Part shown: positions 52,425 through 60,492 of the stretch, one piece after another | How positions within the stretch are numbered: the stretch's first letter is position 1 | Layout: every line of letters begins with the position of its first letter | Source of the DNA: Kaistia soli DSM 19436 | Lineage (GTDB): Bacteria; Pseudomonadota; Alphaproteobacteria; Rhizobiales; Kaistiaceae | Direction: 5' to 3' | Assembly: GCF_900129325.1 (NCBI RefSeq) | Contig: NZ_FQUP01000001.1 | Coordinates: forward strand, 868,001-932,000 | DNA length: 64,000 bases | Program-made: the position numbers and the translations under genes | The notes under the pieces: model-generated | What the model was told of the DNA's origin: nothing | The model's input: the letters and a program-made list of their open reading frames with translations, nothing else | The model's database searches: none

Positions 52425-53606
52425 TCAGCCGGTTGCGAAGCCGTTCACTTCCGGCGGCTCGCGTGGGTCCGGCAGCAGCGTTTCAAGGAAGGGCAGCATC
52501 GCAGCGCCGATCAGCACGCAATCCGGCCCAAGCGTGGCCGGCACGATCTCAGGCAGCCATTGCGGCTGCTGCGGACCGGCCATGCGTTCGCTGCGAACGG
52601 CGGCAAAGCGACGTGTGAACAGGCTGATGAGATCGCGCGGCAGCCGGCCGCCCACGAAAATCCCGCTCGGCGCGAGGAACCCGGAGACCGCGATCACCGC
52701 ATCGACGAAATGCAGCGCCGCACGGTCGACCCAGCGCTCGACGAGCGCGCGACCCTCGTTGTCGAGCTGCGACAGGAAATCGTCGGACCCGCCGCCCGCA
52801 TCCCAGTGGCGGTCGATGAGCGGCTGCAATTCTGCCGTCGAGGCCGCCTCGTCGAGCAGGATGCCGTCCTCGCCCGTCCGCATCTGGCCGATGCGCCCGG
52901 CGCGATCCGTGACGCCGTGAAAGAGATGGCCGCGGATCATCAGGCCGGCGCGAACCTCGCGACCGAACAATACATGGACGAAGCTGCCATCGCCGGGTGC
53001 GGCGCCGAGCAGCCGCTCGCCAAGTGCTGCCGCGACCGAGCTACGCTCGACGGTCACCAGAGAGCCCGGCAGCGCGGCTGTGATTGCCGCCGGATCAAAC
53101 GGGGTTGCAACGCCGATGCCGAGCAGCCTGCCCCGAAGGGCCGGATCGAAGGCGTCGAGCATATCCGACAAGGCAGCGCGCATCACCGGCCCGACATCGG
53201 CGATGGCGGCTGAAGCGGCGCGGCGACGATCGCGGTGAACGATGCGTCCCTTGAGATCGACGATCGCAACCTGAACCGAATCGCCATAGGGATCGACGCC
53301 AAGCGCGAAGGCGCCGTTCGGTTCGATGGCGAAGCGGGCGGCGCGGCCGCCATCGACGGGGCGAATCACATGCGCCTCGACAAGGCGGCGGATGATGTTG
53401 GTGATTCCGGGCGCGGTGAGGCCGGTGACTTCGGCGAGATCCTGCCTCGTGAGCGCGACGGCCCTGCGCAGCGCTTCCAGCGTGACACGTGCATTGTGAT
53501 CGGCGGCATGGACGAGATTTCGGCCTGCCGAGCCGCGCACCGGCACGGCGCGTTCGCGCATCGGGGCGTCTGCAATGCGCGGATGATAGTCCCTGCCGAA
53601 GGGCAT
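52425..53606 (-). CDS. ROK family transcriptional regulator (second, convergent)
   Basis: A 393-residue ROK-type regulator with an N-terminal helix-turn-helix (LTRQDLAEVTGLTAPGITNI, about residues 52-71), an ATP/sugar-like domain beginning ALGVDPYGDSVQVAIVDLKG, and HGVTDRAGRIGQM in place of the normal GE/GH element, so kinase activity is unlikely. The zinc cysteines are also absent. GGAGAG precedes the ATG at 53604-53606. It runs tail-to-tail with the first ROK gene (9 bases between stops). The two proteins are clearly different in sequence, so this is not a recent duplication. Confidence 0.92.
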   Translation of the reverse strand: MPFGRDYHPRIADAPMRERAVPVRGSAGRNLVHAADHNARVTLEALRRAVALTRQDLAEVTGLTAPGITNIIRRLVEAHVIRPVDGGRAARFAIEPNGAFALGVDPYGDSVQVAIVDLKGRIVHRDRRRAASAAIADVGPVMRAALSDMLDAFDPALRGRLLGIGVATPFDPAAITAALPGSLVTVERSSVAAALGERLLGAAPGDGSFVHVLFGREVRAGLMIRGHLFHGVTDRAGRIGQMRTGEDGILLDEAASTAELQPLIDRHWDAGGGSDDFLSQLDNEGRALVERWVDRAALHFVDAVIAVSGFLAPSGIFVGGRLPRDLISLFTRRFAAVRSERMAGPQQPQWLPEIVPATLGPDCVLIGAAMLPFLETLLPDPREPPEVNGFATG

Positions 53607-53767
53607 CGTCTCTCCTGCCACCTCTCGTTTAACTCTCTGCAGGCGGCCTACCAGTAGTCTGTGATCGGCGTACCGCAGACCAAGGAATATGTCACATTAT
53701 CTGTCCCGAATCCGCCCGCCTTCGTTCCCGCGGGAGAAGTCGGATCGACGGGCGCGGCGCAAACGAA

Positions 53768-53792
53768 AAGGGCCGCGCAATGCGCGGCCCTT
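53768..53792 (-). terminator. Rho-independent terminator of csbD-like gene
   Basis: Read on the minus strand, an 11-bp stem (53792-53782 with 53778-53768) around a 3-base loop is followed by a TTTTCGTTT tract, 20 bases after the csbD-like stop. Confidence 0.85.
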
Positions 53793-53812
53793 CCGATCAG
53801 AAATAAGTTGGC

Positions 53813-54031
53813 TCAGAGATTGCGATGAGCGGCGTCGCGAAGCTTGTCGGCCGAATCCTTGACCTTGGCCTTGGCTTCGCCGACGGCCTGCTGCGTCTCG
53901 CCCTTGACTTCCTGAGCAATGCCCTCGGCCTGGAGCTTCTCATTGCCGACTGCCTTGCCGACGCCCTGCTTGACGTTGCCGGCGGCCTCGTTGGCGAGAC
54001 CCTTGATCTTGTCGGTGGTGCTGCTGGTCAT
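53813..54031 (-). CDS. CsbD family general stress protein
   Basis: A 72-residue hydrophilic, helical protein ([20 protein letters not shown]...) with the CsbD repeat-like pattern [20 protein letters not shown] and [18 protein letters not shown]. CsbD-like proteins are strongly induced in general stress; their molecular role is unknown. A GGGAGA ribosome site precedes the ATG, an EcfG promoter lies upstream and a clean terminator downstream, so it is a single-gene stress unit. Confidence 0.95.
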   Translation of the reverse strand: MTSSTTDKIKGLANEAAGNVKQGVGKAVGNEKLQAEGIAQEVKGETQQAVGEAKAKVKDSADKLRDAAHRNL

Positions 54032-54067
54032 GTCATTCTCCCGGGGGGTTATTGAACACGAGGAAAG

Positions 54068-54092
54068 AACGCCGCCGATCGGAAAGCGTTCC
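54068..54092 (-). promoter_or_regulatory. EcfG (general stress sigma factor) promoter
   Basis: On the minus strand GGAAC (54092-54088), a 16-base spacer and CGTT (54071-54068), the exact EcfG consensus, 37 bases upstream of the csbD-like start. Confidence 0.82.
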
Positions 54093-54191
54093 CAAGGCGC
54101 TCGATTTTGCCGTGCGAGCCTCTGCCCGCCATGCTAACGGCTGAGGGGAAAGCCACGGGCCCGCAGAGGCCCACACTGCCGGGAGGACCAC

Positions 54192-55307
54192 ATGGAAAAC
54201 GCCGATCTACACACAATCACCGCCGAGGGGGCCGAGGCCGTTCTCGATCTGCGCGGTGGCCATGTCCGGCGCTTCGCGGTCTCCGGTGGCGGGCGGATGA
54301 TCGAGCCGACGCATACGGCGCCATGGGCTGATGACGCGGCGATCCAGGCCGACGAAAGCATCCTGCCCAATCTCCGCTATCTCTCGGGCGATTTCTTCTG
54401 CGCGCCGTTCAGCACGGCCGATCTCGATGGCAGCCTGCCGCATGGCTGGCCGGCCAATGCCCGCTGGACCGTACTCGAAACCGTGCCCCATCCTGACGGC
54501 GGCACGATCGCGCGCTACGAGCTGTCACGGCCGGTGATGGGCGCGCGGCTCATCAAGGAATTCGCACTGCGCGACGGCCATCCCTTTCTCTACCAGCGCC
54601 ACATCTTCTATGGCGGAGAAGGCGCGCTGCCCGTTGCCAGTCATGGCATGACCCGCTTCACGGCAGGCGGCAGGCTCGCCTTTTCGCCCAAGCGCTATGC
54701 CCTGACGCCGGATGCGGCGATGGAGCCCGATCCGGCGCTCGGCCGCTCCGCGCTCGCTTATCCCGCGCGCTTCAACGACCTGACGCGCGTGCCGATGACC
54801 GATGGGTCGGTCGCCGATGTCACGACCTATCCGTTTGCCGAGCGAAACGAAGATTTCATCATGCTCGTCGAGGCCGAGGGCTCGAAAATCGGCTGGGCCG
54901 CCGCGACCCGCCCCGACAAGCGCGACATCTATCTGAGCCTCAAGAACCCTGCCGACCTGCCGGTGACGCTACTCTGGTTCTCCAATGGCGGCCGCGACTA
55001 CAAGCCGTGGAATTCGCGCCATATCGGCGTCCAGGGCATCGAGGAAGGGCGCACCTATGGCGGCGCCGGCCACAAGGCGTCGATCGCGCCGAACCCGCTG
55101 ACGGAAGACGGTGTACCGACAGCGCTGGTGCTCGACCCCGAAGGCGAGGTCGAGGTCCGCAACGTCATTGGCGGCCTGCCACTGCCTGATGGCTGGACGC
55201 GCGCCGCGGGCGTCGAGGTCGGCACGGACACAGTAACGGTTACGGACGAGAGCGGCGCGACACTCACGGTGCCGTTCGACGCGGCGTTCCTCACCCGCAG
55301 CCGCTAA
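54192..55307 (+). CDS. Unassigned protein, probably with a galactose-mutarotase-like fold
   Basis: A 371-residue soluble protein with no signal peptide. Its beta-rich pattern recalls aldose-1-epimerase-like, carbohydrate-binding beta-sandwiches: EAVLDLRGGHVRRFAVSG at the start, YLSGDFFCAPFSTAD, and a histidine in VASHGMTRFTAGG. I do not recognise a named family and no catalytic pair is certain. GGGAGG lies nine bases before the ATG. It stands between the EcfG-controlled csbD-like gene (divergent) and ridA. The nearby mannosidase and ROK genes make a sugar-related role possible. Confidence 0.8.
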   Translation: MENADLHTITAEGAEAVLDLRGGHVRRFAVSGGGRMIEPTHTAPWADDAAIQADESILPNLRYLSGDFFCAPFSTADLDGSLPHGWPANARWTVLETVPHPDGGTIARYELSRPVMGARLIKEFALRDGHPFLYQRHIFYGGEGALPVASHGMTRFTAGGRLAFSPKRYALTPDAAMEPDPALGRSALAYPARFNDLTRVPMTDGSVADVTTYPFAERNEDFIMLVEAEGSKIGWAAATRPDKRDIYLSLKNPADLPVTLLWFSNGGRDYKPWNSRHIGVQGIEEGRTYGGAGHKASIAPNPLTEDGVPTALVLDPEGEVEVRNVIGGLPLPDGWTRAAGVEVGTDTVTVTDESGATLTVPFDAAFLTRSR

Positions 55308-55411
55308 CAACCCCAGTTCCCGCAGCAATCGCGCCGGCTGGCCTTGACCGGGGCCGCCGGCTTGCCGATAGCAGCGCTTCCCAATTCACCGCACACGCAC
55401 AGGAGAGTTTC

Positions 55412-55759
55412 ATGACGACCATCACCCGGATCGAGAGCGGCCCGCGCATGAGCCAGGCCGTGGTTTATGGCGATCTGGTCTATCTTGCCGGTCAGGTTGG
55501 CGAGGGCGACGACGTCGCCGCACAGACCCAGTACGCCCTTGCCGAAGTCGATCGCCTGCTCGCGCTGGCCGGATCCAGCAAGGCCCGCATTCTCTCGGCG
55601 ACGATCTGGCTCGCCGACATGGCGGATTTCGCGGCGATGAACTCCGTTTGGGACGTCTGGGTCGATAAGGCCAATCCGCCGGCGCGCGCCACCGGCGAGG
55701 CGAAGCTCGCCGCGCCGAAATACAAGGTTGAGATCATCATCGTCGCCGCCAAGGGCTGA
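55412..55759 (+). CDS. RidA/YjgF family enamine/imine deaminase
   Basis: A 115-residue protein of the Rid family that hydrolyses reactive enamines and imines released by amino-acid enzymes. GDLVYLAGQVGEG near residue 20, and the key arginine (PARATGEAKL) with the glutamate 15 residues later (YKVEIIIVAAKG), match the catalytic Arg105 and Glu120 positions of E. coli RidA. It is preceded by AGGAGAG. No pyridoxal enzyme is adjacent. Its end lies 43 bases from the stop of the convergent VIT-type gene. Confidence 0.93.
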   Translation: MTTITRIESGPRMSQAVVYGDLVYLAGQVGEGDDVAAQTQYALAEVDRLLALAGSSKARILSATIWLADMADFAAMNSVWDVWVDKANPPARATGEAKLAAPKYKVEIIIVAAKG

Positions 55760-55802
55760 CCATTAAAGGGCAGACGACGCCCACATGAACCGGCGCGGCG
55801 GC

Positions 55803-56501
55803 TTAGACCGCCGTGCCGACCAGCGCGCCGATGCCGGCCGTGATCGCCATGGCAAGCGCGCCCCAGAACGTGACGCGCAGCGCGCCCTTGCTGAGCGAGG
55901 CCCCGCCCGTCCGCGCGCCGAGCGCTCCGAGAACCGCCAGAACGAACAGCGTGGTGATCGAGACGATCGGCACGATCAGCGACTGCGGTGCCAGAAGGGC
56001 CGCGATCAGCGGCATGGCCGCGCCGACAGAGAATGTCGCCGCCGAGGTGAACGCCGCCTGGACAGGGCGCGCTTCTGTCGTCTCATTCATGCCGAGTTCG
56101 TCGCGGGCATGCGCCGCAAGTGCATCGCGTTTCGTCAGCTGGACCGCAACCTTCTGTGCCAGTTCCGGGTCGAGGCCGCGCTCGACATAGATCGCGGCAA
56201 GTTCGGCCAGTTCCGCATCTGGATTGACGTTGAGCTCGTGCTGTTCGCGCGCAAGATCCGCGCGCTCCGTGTCGGACTGCGACGACACCGAGACATACTC
56301 CCCGGCCGCCATCGACATGGCCCCGGCGACGAGGCCGGCGACACCGGCCAGCAGCACGTCGCTCCGCCCCGTGGCGGCCGCCGCCACGCCGACGATGAGG
56401 CTCGCCGTCGAGACGATGCCGTCATTGGCGCCGAGCACGGCAGCGCGCAGCCAGCCGATCCGGTGAACGAGATGCGATTCCGCGTGAGCCGATGGCGCCA
56501 T
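55803..56501 (-). CDS. VIT1/CCC1 family iron/manganese transporter
   Basis: A 232-residue membrane protein with five hydrophobic segments. The hallmark first helix GWLRAAVLGANDGIVSTASL (near residue 16) and AGAMSMAAGEYVSVSSQSD carry the transport-site residues. The cytoplasmic metal-binding helix region between helices 2 and 3 (REQHELNVNPDAELAELAAI) is rich in Glu. It exports or sequesters Fe2+/Mn2+. The true start is 56499-56501. An Irr-type iron box lies 12 bases upstream, so expression is likely repressed when iron is scarce. Confidence 0.93.
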   Translation of the reverse strand: MAPSAHAESHLVHRIGWLRAAVLGANDGIVSTASLIVGVAAAATGRSDVLLAGVAGLVAGAMSMAAGEYVSVSSQSDTERADLAREQHELNVNPDAELAELAAIYVERGLDPELAQKVAVQLTKRDALAAHARDELGMNETTEARPVQAAFTSAATFSVGAAMPLIAALLAPQSLIVPIVSITTLFVLAVLGALGARTGGASLSKGALRVTFWGALAMAITAGIGALVGTAV

Positions 56502-56513
56502 GGTCCAGCTTTC

Positions 56514-56530
56514 TTTGGAATTATTCCAAA
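56514..56530. promoter_or_regulatory. Irr-type iron control element (ICE box)
   Basis: TTTGGAATTATTCCAAA is a perfect 17-base palindrome with one central base. It matches the Irr-box pattern TTTAGAA-N3-TTCTAAA with one symmetrical change in each arm. It lies 12 bases upstream of the VIT/CCC1 gene, a fitting position for repression by Irr when iron is low. Confidence 0.72.
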
Positions 56531-56708
56531 CTGATAGCGCATTGCAGGTGGATTGTCGCTTGTTCTTTAAATTGGCGACGGATTGCCGCGGGACACCTCT
56601 TGCCGATCTGCCTTTAAAACGGACATGATCAAGCATTGTGCGACCTTGCTGTGTCGCGCACGCCAACGGCCATTTTGCCGCCTTGGGAACAACTCTCCGG
56701 AGCCGGGC

Positions 56709-58190
56709 TTGCCTCTCGATTATTCCGCACTTTCATCGGGCGAATCCGCCCTCGCTGACCTGACCGAGGCGGCCCGCGCCGACATCGCCGCACTGGCCTA
56801 TCCCGACAAGGCTTGGGTGAAGCCGGTTTCCGGTCCCGACGGCGATGCGGCGGCCGATGTGCTCATTGTCGGCGGTGGGCAGTCCGGGTTGACGATCGCG
56901 GCGGCGCTCCGCCGTGAGGGCATCGCCAATGTCGTCGTGCTCGACCAGGCTCCGGCCGGAGCCGAGGGCCCGTGGGTGACCTTTGCCCGCATGCCGGAGC
57001 TGAGGACCCCGAAGATTACGGTCGGGATGGATTTCGGCATCCCCAATCTCGGCGTACGGCGCTGGTTCGAGACGCGCTATGGCAGAGACGCCTGGACGTC
57101 GCTGATCCGTCTGCCACGCACCGACTGGATGGATTATCTCAACTGGTACCGCGCCGTCTGGGCGATCGATGTCGAGAATAGCACCGTCGTGACCGACATT
57201 GCTGATGCCGGTGGCCTCGTTAGGGTCACAGCGCGCCAGAACGGTGCCGAGAGCATCCGCTATGCAAAGCTCGTCGTGCTCGCCACCGGCTCCGATGGCG
57301 CCGGCGCTTGGCGCGTGCCCGATTTCATCACGGCCGCCCTGCCGCCGGATCGTTATGACCACTCAAACCAGCCGATCGATTTCACGCGCTTGAAGGGGAA
57401 GGCGATCGGCATTCTCGGCCACGGCGCCTCGGCCTTCGACACCGCGGTCGCCGCGCTCGAAGCCGGCGTCGCCTCGGTGGATCTGTGCTTCCGACGTGCC
57501 CGCCTGCCACGCGTCAATCCGCACCGCTATATCGAAAATGCGGGCATCATGACCCATCATCCCCTCCTCGATGACACGGTGCGGTGGCGGATCGCGCGGC
57601 ATTTCCGCTTGAATGACCAGCCGCCCGCCTGGGCAAGCTTCGAGCGCGCGATCGCCATGCCAGGATTCCGCATGCATGCCGGCTCGCCCTGGCTCGACAT
57701 GGCGCTGGAAGACGGGCGCATCCGCGTCACCACGCCCGCCACGGTGCTCCATTTCGATCACGTCATTCCCGCGACCGGACAGGTCATCGACCTCGCCGCG
57801 CGGCCGGAACTCAACTCACTGCATGACCTCGTCGCGCGATGGCAGGACCGCTTCGTGCCACCGCCGGAAGAGGCCGATGCGGGGCTCGGCCAGTTGCCTT
57901 ATCTCGGCGACGGCTACGAGATGCTGCCGCGAGATCCCGGCGGACCGGACTGGGTGACGCGCGTCCATGCCTTCAACGCGCTGTCGACAGTCAGCCAGGG
58001 ACCGCACTCGACCTCGATTTCGGGCCATCGCCATGCTCTGCCCCGTCTGGTGCGCGGCCTGACGCGCCGGCTGCTGCTGGACCAACAGCATGAACTGATC
58101 GCGGGGCTTGAGGCCTATGCCGACCAGGATCTGCCGCTGCCGGACGACTTTGAGGCGGCGCTGGCGCTGAATGGCGGCCGGCCCGCCTGA
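56709..58190 (+). CDS. FAD/NAD(P)-dependent oxidoreductase (flavin monooxygenase-like)
   Basis: A 493-residue flavoprotein. ADVLIVGGGQSGLTIAAALR near residue 50 is the FAD Rossmann motif, and AIGILGHGASAFDTAVAALE near 225 is a second, NAD(P)-like motif, the arrangement of flavin-containing monooxygenases. VLATGSDG and HVIPATGQVID correspond to the ATG-type segments. A TTG start at 56709 with GGAG seven bases before is preferred; the frame is open to 56583 but the extra part looks non-coding. It precedes two PF06684 genes on the same strand and may oxidise a substrate whose product they act on. Confidence 0.85.
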   Translation: MPLDYSALSSGESALADLTEAARADIAALAYPDKAWVKPVSGPDGDAAADVLIVGGGQSGLTIAAALRREGIANVVVLDQAPAGAEGPWVTFARMPELRTPKITVGMDFGIPNLGVRRWFETRYGRDAWTSLIRLPRTDWMDYLNWYRAVWAIDVENSTVVTDIADAGGLVRVTARQNGAESIRYAKLVVLATGSDGAGAWRVPDFITAALPPDRYDHSNQPIDFTRLKGKAIGILGHGASAFDTAVAALEAGVASVDLCFRRARLPRVNPHRYIENAGIMTHHPLLDDTVRWRIARHFRLNDQPPAWASFERAIAMPGFRMHAGSPWLDMALEDGRIRVTTPATVLHFDHVIPATGQVIDLAARPELNSLHDLVARWQDRFVPPPEEADAGLGQLPYLGDGYEMLPRDPGGPDWVTRVHAFNALSTVSQGPHSTSISGHRHALPRLVRGLTRRLLLDQQHELIAGLEAYADQDLPLPDDFEAALALNGGRPA

Positions 58191-58319
58191 CGACATTCGC
58201 AAAAAGATCGAGATGCAGCCGCCGCTTTCTTGACAGCGTGAGCCGTGCGAAAGATTGTTGATGGTCTAACAATCTCGGTTGCAGACGCGTGTTCTGCTCC
58301 CGCATGCGAGGAAGGCTCG

Positions 58320-58904
58320 ATGCCCGAAATCAAGGTTCGCAAATTCGTGACGGTGGTCGAGGAAATCCTGCACGAAGGAGGTCCACCCGCCGCCGTCCCG
58401 CCGCGCCGGGCCGTTGTCGCGGCCGTGATCGAGAACCCTTACGCCGGGGCCTATGTCGAGGACATTGTCGGGCTGATGGATGACCTGAAGCCGCTTGGCC
58501 TGGAGATGGCAACGCGCCTCGTCAAGGCGCTGGGCGGTGACGCCGCCGTTGTCGAAGGCTATGGCAAGGGCGCGATCATCGGCGAGGCGGGCGAGCTGGA
58601 GCATGGCGCGCTGTGGCACAATCCCGGCGGCTATGCGATGCGCGAGCTGCTCGGCGGCGCCAAGGCGATCGTCCCCTCGGCCAAGAAGGTCGGCGGACTC
58701 GGCACCAAGATCGACATCCCGATCACCCATATCAACGCCTCCTATGTGCGCAGCCATTTCGACGCCATCGAGATCGGCATCGGTGACGCCCCCCGGCAGA
58801 ACGAGATGGTGCTGATCCTCGCGATGACCACGGGTCCGCGCGTGCATGCGCGCGTCGGCGGCCTCGCGGCAGCGGACATCAAGGCCGGGGATGGCCTCCG
58901 GTGA
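58320..58904 (+). CDS. PF06684 (DUF1185) 'amino acid synthesis' family protein, copy 1
   Basis: A 194-residue protein (MPEIKVRKFVTVVEEILHEG) of the PF06684 family, whose known structures have a trimeric chorismate-mutase/YjgF-like fold and whose chemistry is not established. Conserved segments seen: AAVIENPYAGAYVEDI, YGKGAIIGEAGELEHGAL, IVPSAKKVGGLGTKIDIPI and HARVGG. The ATG at 58320 follows GAGGAAGG; the frame open to 58245 is less likely. It overlaps its paralogue by 4 bases. Nearby amidases suggest action on a cyclic amide or related compound, which is inference. Confidence 0.93.
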   Translation: MPEIKVRKFVTVVEEILHEGGPPAAVPPRRAVVAAVIENPYAGAYVEDIVGLMDDLKPLGLEMATRLVKALGGDAAVVEGYGKGAIIGEAGELEHGALWHNPGGYAMRELLGGAKAIVPSAKKVGGLGTKIDIPITHINASYVRSHFDAIEIGIGDAPRQNEMVLILAMTTGPRVHARVGGLAAADIKAGDGLR

Positions 58905-59485
58905 GCCCGCGCATCCGCAAGATCGTCACCATCCTCGAGGAAACGCTGATCGAGGAAGGCCGCGCGGTCGCAAAGCCGACGCGCCGCGCCGCGGCACTCG
59001 CTGTCATCGAGAACCCGTTCGCCGGTTCCTATGTCGAGGATCTCGGGGAATTGTTCGACGCCGGCGAGGAACTCGGCGCCCTGCTCGGCGCGCGCGCCGC
59101 GGCGGCGCTCGGCATCGACCCGACTGAAGTCGAGAGCTTTGGCAAGGCGACGGCGATTGGCGCCGATGGCGGACTGGAGCATGGTGCAGCATTGATGCAT
59201 CCAAAGCTCGGCGCACCGCTGCGCGCCCTGCTTGGCAAGGGGGCGGCGCTGATCCCCTCCTCAAAGAAGCGCGTCGGCCCTGGCGCGACCTTCGACATTC
59301 CGCTCGGCCACAAGGATGCGGCGCGTGTGCGCAGCCATTTCGACGGTATGGAAGTGCGGATCGCCGATGCGCCGCGCGCCGACGAGATCGTCGTCGCGGT
59401 TGCACTGACCGATTCCGGCCGGCCCCACCCGCGCGTGGGCGGGCTGAAGAAGGAAGACGTCAAGGGCGAGGACGGGCTGCGCTGA
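58901..59485 (+). CDS. PF06684 (DUF1185) 'amino acid synthesis' family protein, copy 2
   Basis: A 194-residue paralogue of the preceding protein, the same length, with matching segments LAVIENPFAGSYVEDL, FGKATAIGADGGLEHGAA, LIPSSKKRVGPGATFDIPL and HPRVGG. It begins with GTG at 58901, overlapping the first copy's stop. Two different copies in one operon suggest either a heteromer or two related substrates. Its stop lies 9 bases from that of the convergent ketopantoate-reductase-like gene. Confidence 0.93.
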   Translation: MSPRIRKIVTILEETLIEEGRAVAKPTRRAAALAVIENPFAGSYVEDLGELFDAGEELGALLGARAAAALGIDPTEVESFGKATAIGADGGLEHGAALMHPKLGAPLRALLGKGAALIPSSKKRVGPGATFDIPLGHKDAARVRSHFDGMEVRIADAPRADEIVVAVALTDSGRPHPRVGGLKKEDVKGEDGLR

Positions 59486-59494
59486 GAGCGCTGC

Positions 59495-60418
59495 CTACCG
59501 CGCAGCCTCGGGGGCGTCCTCCGGCCTTGCGGCGGCGCGCTCGCGCAACCTGACGAGCAGTAGCAGCGCGCGATTGACCGGCGTCGCGACGCCGAGCGCA
59601 GCTCCCTTGGTGACGATATAACCGTTCAGATGGTCGATCTCGGTCGGCCGGCCACGGGCGAGATCCAGCGCGGTCGACGACATCTGACCTTTCATCGTCG
59701 CGGCGATGGCACGCACCTGTGGCCAGAGGTCGTCTGGCAACGAGACGCCTACCGCCGCGGCCACCGCGCCGCATTCGTCGACGACGTCGCGCATCATATC
59801 GGTGACGCCCGGCTCGCCAATGAAACTGCCATAGGGAAGTCCGGCGATCGCCGAGATCGCGTTATAGGCGCAGTTGATCACGAGCTTGGTCCAGAGCGCG
59901 GTCGCAACGTCGCGTGAGACGGTCACGGGCAGGCCGGCCTCCGTGAAGGCGGCGGCGTACACGTCATTACCGGGTCCGGGCTCGACGATCAGTTCGCCGC
60001 GCCCGTGATGGCGCACATGGCCGGGACCCGCCATCCCGGCCGCCACATAGACGACGCTGGCGCTGACGGGCCGGCCAAGCGTTCTCGCCAGCCGTTCGGC
60101 ATTGTCGACGCCGTTCTGCAGGCTCCAGATCGCCGTCTCGCTGCGCAGATGCGGGCGCAGGGTCTCGCCGGCAGGCTCTGTATCGGTCGATTTCACGCAG
60201 AAGAGGACGAGATCCGCCTCAGTGACCGCGGCGGGATCCTCCGTGGCGGCGAGATGCACGCGATGCCGGCCGTCGGCGCGCTCGATCAGCAGTCCGTCAC
60301 GCCGGATCGCCTCGACATGCAGCGGTCGCGCGATCAGTGTCACCGCGTGCCCGGCTAGAGCCATCATCCCACCGAAATAGCAGCCGACCGCTCCGGCGCC
60401 CATGACGACGATGCGCAT
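59495..60418 (-). CDS. Ketopantoate reductase-like dehydrogenase (ApbA/PanE family)
   Basis: A 307-residue NAD(P)H-dependent enzyme. The N-terminal MRIVVMGAGAVGCYFGGMMA is the nucleotide-binding motif; the catalytic lysine is in ALWTKLVINCAYNAISAIAG near residue 180, and IDHLNGYIVTKGAALGV carries the C-terminal substrate residues. PanE reduces 2-dehydropantoate, but members in catabolic operons act on other 2-oxo or formyl acids. A GGGAGGAAAC site precedes the ATG at 60416-60418. It is the last gene of the enamidase operon, so reduction of the ring-opened product is plausible. The true substrate is unknown. Confidence 0.9.
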   Translation of the reverse strand: MRIVVMGAGAVGCYFGGMMALAGHAVTLIARPLHVEAIRRDGLLIERADGRHRVHLAATEDPAAVTEADLVLFCVKSTDTEPAGETLRPHLRSETAIWSLQNGVDNAERLARTLGRPVSASVVYVAAGMAGPGHVRHHGRGELIVEPGPGNDVYAAAFTEAGLPVTVSRDVATALWTKLVINCAYNAISAIAGLPYGSFIGEPGVTDMMRDVVDECGAVAAAVGVSLPDDLWPQVRAIAATMKGQMSSTALDLARGRPTEIDHLNGYIVTKGAALGVATPVNRALLLLVRLRERAAARPEDAPEAAR

Positions 60419-60492
60419 GTTTCCTCCCTCGAACACTCTTCGCGAGATCGATCATAGCGCAGGCCGGAGGACTGGCGACCGCCGAAGGATTG

